A program made the translations under genes and the position numbers. Below the pieces are notes generated by a model. The model was given only the letters and a program-made list of their open reading frames with translations, was not told where the DNA came from and searched no databases. Shown one piece after another: positions 1 through 8,569 of a stretch of DNA of 55,155 bases; position 1 is the stretch's first letter, and each line of letters starts with the position of its first letter. Source of the stretch: Candidatus Zixiibacteriota bacterium (GTDB lineage Bacteria; Zixibacteria; MSB-5A5; JAABVY01; JAHJOQ01); assembly GCA_018820315.1 (NCBI GenBank), contig JAHJOQ010000098.1:1-55155 (forward strand). Direction: 5' to 3'.

Positions 1-84
1 CGACGAATCAATGCCCATAAACTCATTACCAAAGTCATTGAAGGTGTTAAGTTCGTTGATGGAGAAATAAAGGAAGCTGCATAA
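1..84 (+). CDS. 3' end of an unidentified gene, cut by the window edge
   Basis: Frame 1 is open from the first base and ends with TAA at 82-84, giving a 27-residue C-terminus rich in Lys and Glu (it ends VDGEIKEAA). No start is inside the window. I do not recognise the family; the short basic tail would suit many protein types, including a transposase, and no function is assigned. A 231-base gap separates it from uvrA. Confidence 0.45.
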   Translation, partial: RRINAHKLITKVIEGVKFVDGEIKEAA

Positions 85-255
85 CTGGAGAACTTGAGGA
101 TACTATCAAAACAATCATCCACAACTCTTGACAATATCTCTGCACTCTGTTCATTGTAGCGCTGTGACCAGGTTCTGTCAACATGCAAAGTGTTGGAATT
201 TCGTAGCTCAGACCTATCTCGATCCGCATTTCCAGCACTCAGATCCGAAAAATCC

Positions 256-284
256 TTGTGATCCGGCTATCAACTCAGTATCTT
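256..284 (+). promoter_or_regulatory. possible promoter of uvrA
   Basis: TTGTGA at 256-261 and TATCTT at 279-284 are separated by 17 bases and lie 31 bases before the uvrA ATG. Each hexamer matches the sigma70 consensus at 4 of 6 positions, so this is a weak call. I see no clear LexA-type palindrome beside it. Confidence 0.3.
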
Positions 285-315
285 AACCGATTGCACATTT
301 AGCAGGGAACAAGCT

Positions 316-3141
316 ATGAGTGAAGGATACATTACGATAAAAGGTGCTCGCGAGCACAATCTGAAAAACATCGACGTCTCGATTCCACGAGACAAGCTCG
401 TCGTAATCACCGGGTTATCGGGTTCCGGCAAGTCTTCGCTGGCTTTTGACACAATCTACGCCGAGGGGCAGCGACGGTATGTGGAGTCGCTTTCGGCCTA
501 TGCCCGTCAGTTCCTCGGGTTGATGGAGAAGCCGGATGTCGACGTAATCGATGGCCTCTCTCCCGCAATCTCAATCGAGCAGCGGTCGTCTGGCAAGAAC
601 CCGCGATCTACGGTCGGCACAGTGACCGAGATATACGATTATTTGAGGCTATTATATGCCCGAATTGGTGTCCCGCACTGCTTCAATTGTGGGGAGAAAA
701 TAACTCAACAGACATCCTCGCAGATTGTGGAAACAGTCATGGAGCTTCCCGAAAAGACCAGGATACAGATACTTGCTCCGCTTGTGCGCGGAAGGAAGGG
801 CGAACATCGCGAGATTATCGATGAGGTCATTCGGGAAGGATTCGTGAGAGTCAGGATTGATGAGGAAGTCTACCCGACCGATGATCTACCACTCCTCGAC
901 AAGAACAAGAAGCACTCGATTGAGATAGTTGTTGATCGCCTTGCGAGAACCTCGAATGTCAAGAAGAGACTCGCCGACTCGATTGAGACCGCCCTCAAGC
1001 TGTCGTCAGGGGTAGTGCTAATTGATGTGACTGGTGGTGAGGAGATGATCTTCTCCGAGAAATATGCCTGCGTCAAGTGCGGAATATCCTTCGAGGAACT
1101 CTCACCACGAATGTTTTCGTTCAACTCCCCTTATGGCGCCTGCGCCGTTTGCGGTGGGCTTGGGAACAAGATGGAGATTGATCCCGAATTGATCGTTCCC
1201 GATGAGAATGCGAGCATAGCCAAAGGCGCAGTGCATCCATGGGGCTCAGATATTTCAAACTGGGTCCGTTTCCAACTGCGCGGATTGGCCGAACATTTCG
1301 GCTTCAAGCTCTCTGTCCCGTGGAATAAGCTGCCGGAAAATGTAAGAAAGGCGATTCTCTATGGATCCGGCAAAACAGAGATCAATTTCAAGTACGAGCG
1401 ATCATCGGGAAGAGGCTCGGGTGAATATGTCGGCACTTTCGAAGGAGTCGTTCCGAACCTCGAAAGAAGATACAAGCAGACCGAGTCCTCGGGTATTAGG
1501 TCCTGGATCGAGCAGTATATGTCGATTAAGGCATGCCCGCTCTGCGGTGGCGCTCGCCTGAAGCGAGAGTCTCTGGCGGTTACAGTTCATAAGAGGAGTA
1601 TCCATCACCTAACACAAATGTCTGTCAAGGATGCGAAGAAGTTTTTCGCAGGTCTGAAACTGAGCAAGCGGGATCGGACAATCGCCCACCAGATTATGAA
1701 GGAGCTGAGAGACCGCCTCGGATTTCTCTCGAATGTAGGATTAGATTATCTGACGTTAGACAGAGCCGCCTCGACGTTGTCAGGGGGAGAGGCGCAGCGC
1801 ATAAGGCTCGCCACACAGATCGGTTCGAGGCTGGTCGGTGTGCTCTACATCCTCGATGAACCATCGATCGGGCTGCATCAGAGAGACAACGGGAGATTGT
1901 TGTCAACACTGACTGAGCTCCGGGATCTCGGAAACACGGTGATCGTTGTCGAGCATGACAGGGAGACTATCGAAACATCCGATTATGTAATCGATCTGGG
2001 TCCCGGTGCGGGGAAGTACGGCGGTTCTATTGTCGCCGAGGGTACTCCGAAGCAGATCATGAAGTCGGAGAAGTCGCTGACAGGCAAGTATTTATCGCGA
2101 AAAGCGTTCATTCCGGCGCCCAATGGCCGTATGACAGGCAATGGTATGAAGTTGAAGCTCTCTGGTGCAAAAGGAAATAACCTTCAACAGGTCGATGTCG
2201 AGATTCCGCTCGGCACATTCACATGTGTGACGGGTGTTTCGGGATCGGGCAAGTCGACGCTCATAAACGAGACCCTCTACCCGGCGCTCGCAAGGCACTT
2301 CTTTGGATCGCGAAGGGTGCCGTTGCCGTACCGCAAACTTGATGGTGTCGAGTATATAGATAAAGTCATTGATATTGACCAGTCGCCGATCGGAAGAACA
2401 CCGAGATCCAATCCGGCTACCTACACCGGCACATTCACCCATATTCGTGATCTCTTTGCCCAGCTTCCGGAATCGAAAATCAGGGGTTATCGACCCGGGC
2501 GGTTTTCGTTCAATGTCAAAGGGGGGAGATGCGAAGCGTGTCAGGGTGATGGTATAATCAAAATAGAGATGCATTTCTTGCCCGATGTCTATGTTCCCTG
2601 CGAAGTCTGTAAGGGCAAACGGTATAATCGCGAAACTCTTGAGATTACTTTCAAAGGTAAGAGCATTGCGGATGTGCTCGATCTGACCGTTGACGAAGCG
2701 CTTGAGTTCTTCGAGAGAATTCCTCCTCTGAGACGCAAGCTGCTGACTCTGCAGCGAGTGGGGCTCGGTTACATCCATCTCGGCCAGCAGGCCACGACGC
2801 TTTCCGGGGGAGAGGCGCAGCGAGTCAAACTATCGACAGAGCTCTCAAAGACTTCGACCGGATCCACGCTATACATTCTGGATGAACCGACAACTGGATT
2901 GCACTTCGAGGACATCAAGATGCTCCTCTCGGTTCTCAACGATCTCGTCTCTCTCGGTAACACCGTTCTGGTGATCGAGCACAATCTTGACGTTATCAAG
3001 ACCGCCGATTACATTGTTGACCTTGGTCCGGAGGGTGGGGACGAAGGGGGGAAATTGATCGCTGCCGGGACACCCGAAGAAGTGATGAACGTGAAGGCAT
3101 CCTATACCGGACAATATCTCAAGCGGGAATTAGCTAAATAA
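316..3141 (+). CDS. uvrA: UvrABC system protein A (excinuclease ATPase)
   Basis: This 941-residue protein is a full-length UvrA, the damage-recognition ATPase of nucleotide excision repair that loads UvrB on DNA. It carries two ABC modules. The first has Walker [13 protein letters not shown] near residue 33 and signature [12 protein letters not shown]; the second has Walker [16 protein letters not shown] near residue 640 and signature [12 protein letters not shown]. Zinc-binding CxxC pairs appear as CVKC and CAVC in the first half and as CEAC and CEVC in the second. Both D-loop regions ([11 protein letters not shown] and [11 protein letters not shown]) are intact. The length and the ATG at 316 fit the family. 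It stands alone, with no uvrB or uvrC nearby. Confidence 0.98.
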   Translation: MSEGYITIKGAREHNLKNIDVSIPRDKLVVITGLSGSGKSSLAFDTIYAEGQRRYVESLSAYARQFLGLMEKPDVDVIDGLSPAISIEQRSSGKNPRSTVGTVTEIYDYLRLLYARIGVPHCFNCGEKITQQTSSQIVETVMELPEKTRIQILAPLVRGRKGEHREIIDEVIREGFVRVRIDEEVYPTDDLPLLDKNKKHSIEIVVDRLARTSNVKKRLADSIETALKLSSGVVLIDVTGGEEMIFSEKYACVKCGISFEELSPRMFSFNSPYGACAVCGGLGNKMEIDPELIVPDENASIAKGAVHPWGSDISNWVRFQLRGLAEHFGFKLSVPWNKLPENVRKAILYGSGKTEINFKYERSSGRGSGEYVGTFEGVVPNLERRYKQTESSGIRSWIEQYMSIKACPLCGGARLKRESLAVTVHKRSIHHLTQMSVKDAKKFFAGLKLSKRDRTIAHQIMKELRDRLGFLSNVGLDYLTLDRAASTLSGGEAQRIRLATQIGSRLVGVLYILDEPSIGLHQRDNGRLLSTLTELRDLGNTVIVVEHDRETIETSDYVIDLGPGAGKYGGSIVAEGTPKQIMKSEKSLTGKYLSRKAFIPAPNGRMTGNGMKLKLSGAKGNNLQQVDVEIPLGTFTCVTGVSGSGKSTLINETLYPALARHFFGSRRVPLPYRKLDGVEYIDKVIDIDQSPIGRTPRSNPATYTGTFTHIRDLFAQLPESKIRGYRPGRFSFNVKGGRCEACQGDGIIKIEMHFLPDVYVPCEVCKGKRYNRETLEITFKGKSIADVLDLTVDEALEFFERIPPLRRKLLTLQRVGLGYIHLGQQATTLSGGEAQRVKLSTELSKTSTGSTLYILDEPTTGLHFEDIKMLLSVLNDLVSLGNTVLVIEHNLDVIKTADYIVDLGPEGGDEGGKLIAAGTPEEVMNVKASYTGQYLKRELAK

Positions 3142-3193
3142 GTATGGCTACCCGTCAGCAATATCAGTCTGTTTTCGCTGTCCCTATGCTAAC

Positions 3194-3409
3194 TCAGATT
3201 CGTCGAACGAGTAGCTTAATCGTGCCATCAAGAATCTTGCCGACTATCTCCGTGAATCGTTGCGGTGGCAAACTCTGCAATCTGAGCGGATGCCAATATT
3301 CAGATGTCGACCTGATACGGCTCGACTGCGATGCGCGCTTGTCTTCCGAGTTCACGCGTTCCTCCGTTGAGAATTGTAATGTCTGAGTGGAACGAGTTAC
3401 ATTATCCAC
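3194..3409 (-). pseudogene. second copy of the small HPLRLQ protein, probably degenerate
   Basis: The last 36 or so residues of this 71-codon ORF (YWHPLRLQSLPP, then FTEIVGKILDG and KLLVRRI) align without gaps with the 56-residue protein encoded at 3560-3730, at about 60% identity by eye. The ORF opens with GTG at 3409 and has no convincing ribosome binding site. The N-terminal half has no counterpart in the other copy. It is either a decayed paralogue or a gene whose true start lies further in. Its function is unknown. Confidence 0.4.
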
Positions 3410-3559
3410 AGACTCTGCCTATTAAATATCGATTTTCGGAATCGGCCGAGTGTCACAGCAATGTCACAGCTGCTGGGTTTCGTCGTTTCTGATCGAAGGC
3501 TACAATAGGAGGGTGGGGTGACCGGATGGCTCTTCAGCAGGTATAAGAAACAGGCTGGG

Positions 3560-3730
3560 TCACCGCTTGCTCGGATCGATCCGCTCGATAAGCAGCTTAA
3601 GCTTCCCGCTAAGAATCTTGTTGACCGTGACGGTGAATTGCTCGGGTGAGAGTTGCTGGAGTCGCAACGGGTGGCAGTAATTGAGATGAACCGGAGTATT
3701 GGCTGACTTGGCTTTATCGTGGTTGCTCAC
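3560..3730 (-). CDS. small protein of unknown function (56 residues)
   Basis: This short gene starts with GTG at 3730 behind a near-ideal ribosome binding site (AGGAGGT, then four bases, then GTG) and ends with TGA at 3560-3562. The product is hydrophilic and basic at its C-terminus, with the blocks NYCHPLRLQQLSPEQF and VNKILSGKLKLL. There is no signal peptide or membrane segment. A diverged second copy lies just downstream at 3194-3409, which supports it as a real coding sequence. It sits on the same strand as the tcmP/DUF5131 pair and 236 bases downstream of it, so it could belong to the same island. I do not recognise the family. Confidence 0.6.
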   Translation of the reverse strand: MSNHDKAKSANTPVHLNYCHPLRLQQLSPEQFTVTVNKILSGKLKLLIERIDPSKR

Positions 3731-3966
3731 AATTACCTCCTGTTGATACGTTGCGAACCTGCGATGTCATACCTCTACCGTACCACTGTTGTACGGCGGG
3801 AGATTTCGTGCGCTCACTTGACGCAAGTCGGCTATTCGCCGACCATCAGAACCTGTCAGTTTTCACTTCAATTGGCGGTAGAAGTGGTCCTGTTTTGAAT
3901 AACACTAATCGGGGAAAACTGTTGCACGGACATGGGAGAAATTTAGTTGGATTTGAGGGAATTACA

Positions 3967-4692
3967 TCAGATGGGACTGCTGCCTGTGACCAGAGGCAGT
4001 TCATCCCATGTGCATCCCTGCAAAGTGCGCCCAGCTTCTTTTTTTCGAATGCCGCCCCACTGCTTGAAGAAGAAAGGCACTTTGGCCTCGGAGCATTGGT
4101 CTTTTATGTCAAGTACCCACTCTTCCAACATCGGTCTTGCCCCAGGGCCGGATTCCCCACCGACAATTACCCAGTCGATGCCGGTAAGATCCATGTCGGG
4201 CAGCGGCCCGAGGAGAGGTTCGAGAGACAAGAATTTGGTTGCCGCACTCGTTTTCCGCAGGTCGTCAATGCGACTGTAGAATCGGGCTGTCTCCACCGTC
4301 ACTCCCATCCAGACGTTAGGCGGCCAGGCAAGCCTATGATCAAGTTGAGACAGTCTGCCGGAGCGTTTTGTCAGTATTTGAAATGTATGCCATGAGGCCT
4401 GCTCCATGATCCCGAAAATGTCCAGAATGAACTGCGTGGGAACATTCTTGTGAAAGAGATCACTCATGGAGTTGACAAATATCATCTGCGGCTTTGTCCA
4501 GGTGAGCGGTTTCGTGAGCACGTGCGGGTGGAGAGTGACTTCGAAACCATTGCGGTAATTCGGCTGCCCCATTGCCTTTAGGCGCTTAGACATAGTCTCC
4601 GCGTAACAATGCTTGCATCCAACACTAATCCTGGTGCATCCGGTCACCGGATTCCACGTCGATTCTGTCCATTCGATTGCTGACTTTGCCAA
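3967..4692 (-). CDS. DUF5131 / phage Gp37-Gp68 family protein with three-Cys motif
   Basis: This 241-residue protein has the hallmark N-terminus of the Gp37/Gp68 (DUF5131) family: EWTESTWNPVTGC, then a C-x6-C-x2-C motif at Cys19, Cys26 and Cys29, followed by YAE. The family has been compared with radical SAM enzymes, where three cysteines hold a 4Fe-4S cluster, but the spacing here differs from the classical C-x3-C-x2-C. Other family blocks are FVNSMSDLFH, LTKRSGRL, WMGVTVE, SLEPLLGP, WVIVGGESGPGAR and FFFKQWGG. It starts with TTG at 4692, and the last codons of tcmP (GAGGAT) supply its ribosome binding site. Only two bases separate it from tcmP, so the two are almost certainly co-translated. 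The biochemical activity is unproven. Confidence 0.88.
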   Translation of the reverse strand: MAKSAIEWTESTWNPVTGCTRISVGCKHCYAETMSKRLKAMGQPNYRNGFEVTLHPHVLTKPLTWTKPQMIFVNSMSDLFHKNVPTQFILDIFGIMEQASWHTFQILTKRSGRLSQLDHRLAWPPNVWMGVTVETARFYSRIDDLRKTSAATKFLSLEPLLGPLPDMDLTGIDWVIVGGESGPGARPMLEEWVLDIKDQCSEAKVPFFFKQWGGIRKKEAGRTLQGCTWDELPLVTGSSPI

Positions 4693-4694
4693 AG

Positions 4695-5849
4695 CTAATC
4701 CTCAGATTCATTCCTAGCAGTGAAGGTGACTACCGTTTTGTCTCCGAACGTGGGCTCTCCATTGCGCTTCTGGCGACTCTCCGCCGGTGGATCACAGACA
4801 ATGTCACCGCTTTTCTCAAGCTCCGAGAGCACTTTCTTATAATGCCTCTTCACGTAAGGAGTTCCGACAGTGTGCTCTTTATATATCTGCTTCATTGACA
4901 ACTTCCTGCCAGCGAATGTCTGCGCTAACTCCGAACCCAGCTTGTTCATCTGCACAGATGCGCCAAACAGGCTGTACTGCAAGTCTTGGCCAGTTGGATC
5001 AAACCCGAGATTCAGCTTCCATTCGCCAGCTTCAGAACTCCGTCTATCCATAATACGCTTCATAATATCATACCCCAAGAAATCTTTCGTAAGGAATACG
5101 AGATAATGGCTCGGTCTGTCAGCGACACGACTCTTGATTCTGTAAGTAAGCACGTACTTCACACCGATTTCTTTGAGCCCTTTCTCAAGCCAATCCATGA
5201 TCAGGTGTTCGCGATCTTCAGGTGTTCCAACGCTCTTCAGCATTCTGGCCAAATCATTACAACCGTCGATACCGAAGAGTGCTTGTCCTTGCTCAAGGCC
5301 TCCATCTTTAGACATAACCATATTGATACGATTGTAATTGAAGTAAAACACGCAGTCGCAACCCCAATCCTTCGTAATTGATCGGAATAGTGACAATGAT
5401 AGACCTTTATATCCCCAAGGATCGATAAACGAAAATGTTGGCACCAGCTTCATTCCTTTAAATTCCTTGGCGAGGTCATCTCCGACTTCATCCTGCAAAA
5501 TGCGCGGTTCATATTTCAGTGTTTCGATACCGGAGATCGACTTGATTTCGGAACTGAGCAATGCAACGTGTTCTTTTTCCTTATCATTGAAGATAATTAT
5601 TAGCATGTCTCGAAGGCTTTTGTCACGAATTGCCTCCTCCACAATAAATATCGGAGTTGACGGTGATCCATCCTTGTATCTCCCGCATCCCGCGAAGAGA
5701 TCAATGTAGGCTATCTTTTGCGGAGATCTTGGCTGCTTCTTCAAGGTGTTGATCATTACATTCGCCCACGCAAGGAAATAATCTTTGACTATCTGGGATT
5801 TGATACGGGATGCTTCTTCTGGAGCGTCAAAAAAATCTCTGTCGTCCAT
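4695..5849 (-). CDS. tcmP: three-Cys-motif partner protein TcmP
   Basis: This 384-residue protein matches the TcmP family, named for its linkage to three-Cys-motif DUF5131 proteins, and that partner follows immediately. Residues 48-64 (YIDLFAGCGRYKDGSPS) resemble methyltransferase motif I and residues 141-146 (FIDPWG) resemble a motif IV loop, so a methyltransferase-like fold is likely, though catalysis is not established. The C-terminal 100 residues (from about MKQIYKEHT) look like a winged helix. I chose ATG 5849 because it has GGGGAG eight bases upstream and because the family N-terminus DDRDFFDAPEEAS starts there. A longer frame reaches TTG 5921 but would overlap the likely promoter at 5893-5921. 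Phage, plasmid and island settings are usual for this pair; the function is unknown. Confidence 0.85.
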   Translation of the reverse strand: MDDRDFFDAPEEASRIKSQIVKDYFLAWANVMINTLKKQPRSPQKIAYIDLFAGCGRYKDGSPSTPIFIVEEAIRDKSLRDMLIIIFNDKEKEHVALLSSEIKSISGIETLKYEPRILQDEVGDDLAKEFKGMKLVPTFSFIDPWGYKGLSLSLFRSITKDWGCDCVFYFNYNRINMVMSKDGGLEQGQALFGIDGCNDLARMLKSVGTPEDREHLIMDWLEKGLKEIGVKYVLTYRIKSRVADRPSHYLVFLTKDFLGYDIMKRIMDRRSSEAGEWKLNLGFDPTGQDLQYSLFGASVQMNKLGSELAQTFAGRKLSMKQIYKEHTVGTPYVKRHYKKVLSELEKSGDIVCDPPAESRQKRNGEPTFGDKTVVTFTARNESED

Positions 5850-5892
5850 AGCTCGATCTCCCCATTTTCTACTACTGAGCGATTCATCAGTG

Positions 5893-5921
5893 AAATTACA
5901 CATGATGGGCGCACGGGTCAA
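5893..5921 (-). promoter_or_regulatory. possible promoter of the tcmP-DUF5131 operon
   Basis: On the minus strand TTGACC (5916-5921) and TAATTT (5893-5898) are separated by 17 bases, giving a start point near 5886, 37 bases before the tcmP ATG. The -35 box is good (5 of 6) and the -10 box weak (3 of 6). It gives the pair its own promoter, independent of the housekeeping genes upstream. Confidence 0.4.
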
Positions 5922-5994
5922 TCATAAAATGTGATGTTTTCCTTTGCGGTTCAATACGCGCTGGCAAGCCCATCGTAATAGATGCTTAGACTGG

Positions 5995-6981
5995 TCAATT
6001 CTCGCGGGTGATGGTGAAGTTTACGACGTTTTCGATGGCGGTATAATATGGCGACGGGCCATATTTGCGGATAAGTTTCAGGGCGATGTCGCCGAACTCA
6101 CACGCCCGATGGCGTGCGTATTCGACTCCTCCCGAATTACCGATGAACTCGACTACCTTGGTGAAATCCCCATTCTGCGTCCCATTCGACAATATTCCCG
6201 TGATTTCGCTCCGGACTTTTCTCGAGCTCCTGTCGAGGGCATGAATGAGAGGAAGGGTCGCCTTCCCCTGGTCGAGATCGCTGCCGATCTGTTTTCCGAT
6301 CTTCTGAGTGTCTCCAATGAGATCAAGAAGGTCATCTGCTATCTGGAAAGATATGCCAACTTTCTCGCCGAAGCTGGTGAGCCTGTTTTCCTCTCGTTTT
6401 GGAGCTTTAGTCAGGATCGCACCAGAGGCAGCCGATGTCGAAAACAGCGCTCCGGTCTTGGCTGCGATTATTCTGAGATATTCATCCTCGGAGATATCGA
6501 AATTGCCGCTTTCCTCAATCTGCCGAAGCTCACCGAAGGAGACCTGCTCGGTAGCGCGCGAGACTCGATCAATCAATTTGTGCGACTTTGTCGCAGATAG
6601 CAGTCGGAATGCCTTTGTATAGAGATAATCGCCCATGAGGATCGATATCATGTTGCTCCATGCGGCATTGACCGTCTTCTGACCACGGCGGGTATCCGCT
6701 TCGTCGACGACATCATCATGTAGAAGCGTTGCGGTGTGGATCAGCTCGATCGCCATCGCGGTCGGGATCATCCGGGGATCAACCATATTAGCGCAGTGGG
6801 CAGTCAGAAAGAGGAATGTCGGCCTGATTCGCTTGCCTCTCTTCTCAAGGAGATAGTCGAGAACGCTCTGTATCAGCGCGGAGTCTGAGTACAGATGTTC
6901 CTCGATCAGCTTGTCGAACTTATTCAGATCGCTTCTGACCGGATCGAAGAACTGTTTTAGATTTTTGTCCTCGTTCTTCAT
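5995..6981 (-). CDS. polyprenyl (octaprenyl-type) diphosphate synthase
   Basis: This 328-residue all-alpha trans-prenyltransferase condenses isopentenyl diphosphate onto an allylic primer to make the long isoprenoid chain of respiratory quinones. Both aspartate-rich motifs are present: the first as LLHDDVVDEADTRRG near residue 90 and the second as FQIADDLLDLIGD near residue 215, with GKRIRP near the N-terminus. The small Ala-Thr residues before the first motif suit a long-chain product, so an IspB/HepT-like role is likely, but chain length cannot be read from sequence. It is the last gene of the minus-strand run, 48 bases after guaA. Confidence 0.9.
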   Translation of the reverse strand: MKNEDKNLKQFFDPVRSDLNKFDKLIEEHLYSDSALIQSVLDYLLEKRGKRIRPTFLFLTAHCANMVDPRMIPTAMAIELIHTATLLHDDVVDEADTRRGQKTVNAAWSNMISILMGDYLYTKAFRLLSATKSHKLIDRVSRATEQVSFGELRQIEESGNFDISEDEYLRIIAAKTGALFSTSAASGAILTKAPKREENRLTSFGEKVGISFQIADDLLDLIGDTQKIGKQIGSDLDQGKATLPLIHALDRSSRKVRSEITGILSNGTQNGDFTKVVEFIGNSGGVEYARHRACEFGDIALKLIRKYGPSPYYTAIENVVNFTITREN

Positions 6982-7029
6982 AAATCATCGTGAAAATATC
7001 AAAATGGTGGAAATTGTCAAACCCTTTGT

Positions 7030-8568
7030 TCACTCCCATTCAATTGTGGCCGGGGGCTTGGAACTTATATCATACACAACACGGTTGATGCCCGCGACTC
7101 TATTGATAATTTCAGAAGATACTTCTGCCAGCACATTGTCGGGAATCCTGGCCCAATCGGCGGTCATTCCATCGGTTGAAGTCACAGCTCGCAGAGCAAG
7201 AACATTCTCGTATGTGCGCTCATCGCCCATCACGCCGACACTCTGCACCGGCAGCAATACACAGAATGCCTGCCAAATCTCGTCATACTGGTTGTGCCTG
7301 TGAAGCGCCTTTATGAAGATATCATCAGCCTGCTTTATCAGATTGAGACGTTCTGTCGTAATGTCGCCCAGGATCCTGACCGCTAGTCCCGGACCCGGAA
7401 ATGGGTGTCTCCCGAGAATCTCCTGTTTGAGCCCCAGAATGCCTCCGAGACGCCGAACCTCATCTTTGAATAACTCCTTCAGCGGTTCAACAAGCTCCAT
7501 ATTCATCTGTTCCGGCAGTCCGCCAACATTGTGATGGCTCTTGATAGTGGCGGATGGCCCCTTGAATGAAACCGATTCGATGACATCGGGATAAAGCGTG
7601 CCCTGTGCCAGAAATCTGACATCCCCGAGCCTGCTGGCCTCGGCTTCAAACACTTCGATGAAAGTACGGCCAATGATCTTTCGTTTTTGTTCGGGATCGG
7701 TGATACCCTTCAGTCTTGAGAGAAATAGCTCCGAAGCGTCCACTTTGCGGACGTTTACATCGAGGCTGGCGAGGGCGTCAGGGACATAGCTTTCCTCATT
7801 CAGGCGCAGCAGACCGTTGTTCACGAAAACTGAAGTCAGCTTCCTGCCGACAGCCTTGCTCAGGAGTAACGCGCAGACTGCAGAATCGACACCGCCGGAG
7901 ATTCCGCAGATGATCTCTCCATCTCCCACTTGTGCATGTATTTTCTCGATTTCGGCTTGGATAAACGACTCCATCGTCCAGTCACCGCGCGTTCTGCAAA
8001 CCTCAAAGAGAAAATTCGAGATTATCTTCGACCCGCCATCTGTGTGAAAAACCTCCGGATGAAACTGAAGGCCATACATTGACCCGCTGTTCGATTCGAA
8101 CGCTGCAAACGCAACCGAGTCTGTTTTTCCTATCTGTCTGAAGCCGTTCGGAAGTTCCGAGATACTGTCTCCGTGACTCATCCACACGGTGAATTCGTCA
8201 GGAAGTCCTTTCCATAGAGGCGAATCGGCGGTCTTACGAAGCTGCGACCGACCATATTCGCGGTTCTCCGCACGTACGAGCTTTCCTCCGAATCTATTGG
8301 CGATCAGCCCCTGACCGTAGCAGATTCCGAGCAACGGCACTCCGAGGTCATAGTATGCTTCGTCGCATCGATAAGCATCTTCAGCGATTACCGACAGTGG
8401 GCCGCCGGAGAGTACAATTCCTTTCACAGGTTTCGTCTGTGCCTGCTCGACTGGGAAGTTGTACGGCACAATCTCGCAGAATACATTTTGTTCGCGGATT
8501 CGTCTTGCGATCAACTGGGTGTACTGCGATCCAAAATCAAGGATCAATATCATTTCCTGGTCTTCCAT
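7030..8568 (-). CDS. guaA: GMP synthase (glutamine-hydrolysing)
   Basis: GuaA aminates XMP to GMP using glutamine and ATP, the last step of guanine nucleotide synthesis. The 512-residue protein has the class I glutamine amidotransferase domain first (nucleophile Cys83 in GICYGQG, catalytic His in LQFHPEVFHT), then the ATP pyrophosphatase P-loop GISGGVDSAV near residue 225, and the C-terminal dimerisation domain ending in ATIEWE. Length and all catalytic blocks are normal. The start lies one base after the nadB stop, so translation is probably coupled. ATG 8553 is an alternative start. Confidence 0.98.
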   Translation of the reverse strand: MEDQEMILILDFGSQYTQLIARRIREQNVFCEIVPYNFPVEQAQTKPVKGIVLSGGPLSVIAEDAYRCDEAYYDLGVPLLGICYGQGLIANRFGGKLVRAENREYGRSQLRKTADSPLWKGLPDEFTVWMSHGDSISELPNGFRQIGKTDSVAFAAFESNSGSMYGLQFHPEVFHTDGGSKIISNFLFEVCRTRGDWTMESFIQAEIEKIHAQVGDGEIICGISGGVDSAVCALLLSKAVGRKLTSVFVNNGLLRLNEESYVPDALASLDVNVRKVDASELFLSRLKGITDPEQKRKIIGRTFIEVFEAEASRLGDVRFLAQGTLYPDVIESVSFKGPSATIKSHHNVGGLPEQMNMELVEPLKELFKDEVRRLGGILGLKQEILGRHPFPGPGLAVRILGDITTERLNLIKQADDIFIKALHRHNQYDEIWQAFCVLLPVQSVGVMGDERTYENVLALRAVTSTDGMTADWARIPDNVLAEVSSEIINRVAGINRVVYDISSKPPATIEWE

Positions 8569-8569
8569 C

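Larger units (their letters stand above)
3142..3966. other. intergenic accessory stretch between uvrA and the DUF5131 gene
   Basis: These 825 bases hold no large gene. On the minus strand they contain two short related ORFs (3194-3409 and 3560-3730), listed separately. The remaining sequence, about 3410-3559 and 3731-3966, shows no recognisable gene or strong terminator. Confidence 0.6.

Noticed and set aside
2092-2778. A 228-codon minus-strand frame inside uvrA
   Set aside because: It lies wholly antisense to a clear full-length uvrA, has no family motif and no good ribosome binding site. It is a shadow of codon bias.
3751-4395. A 214-codon plus-strand frame
   Set aside because: Its 3' part is antisense to the DUF5131 gene, whose motifs are clear; no motif or start signal supports it.
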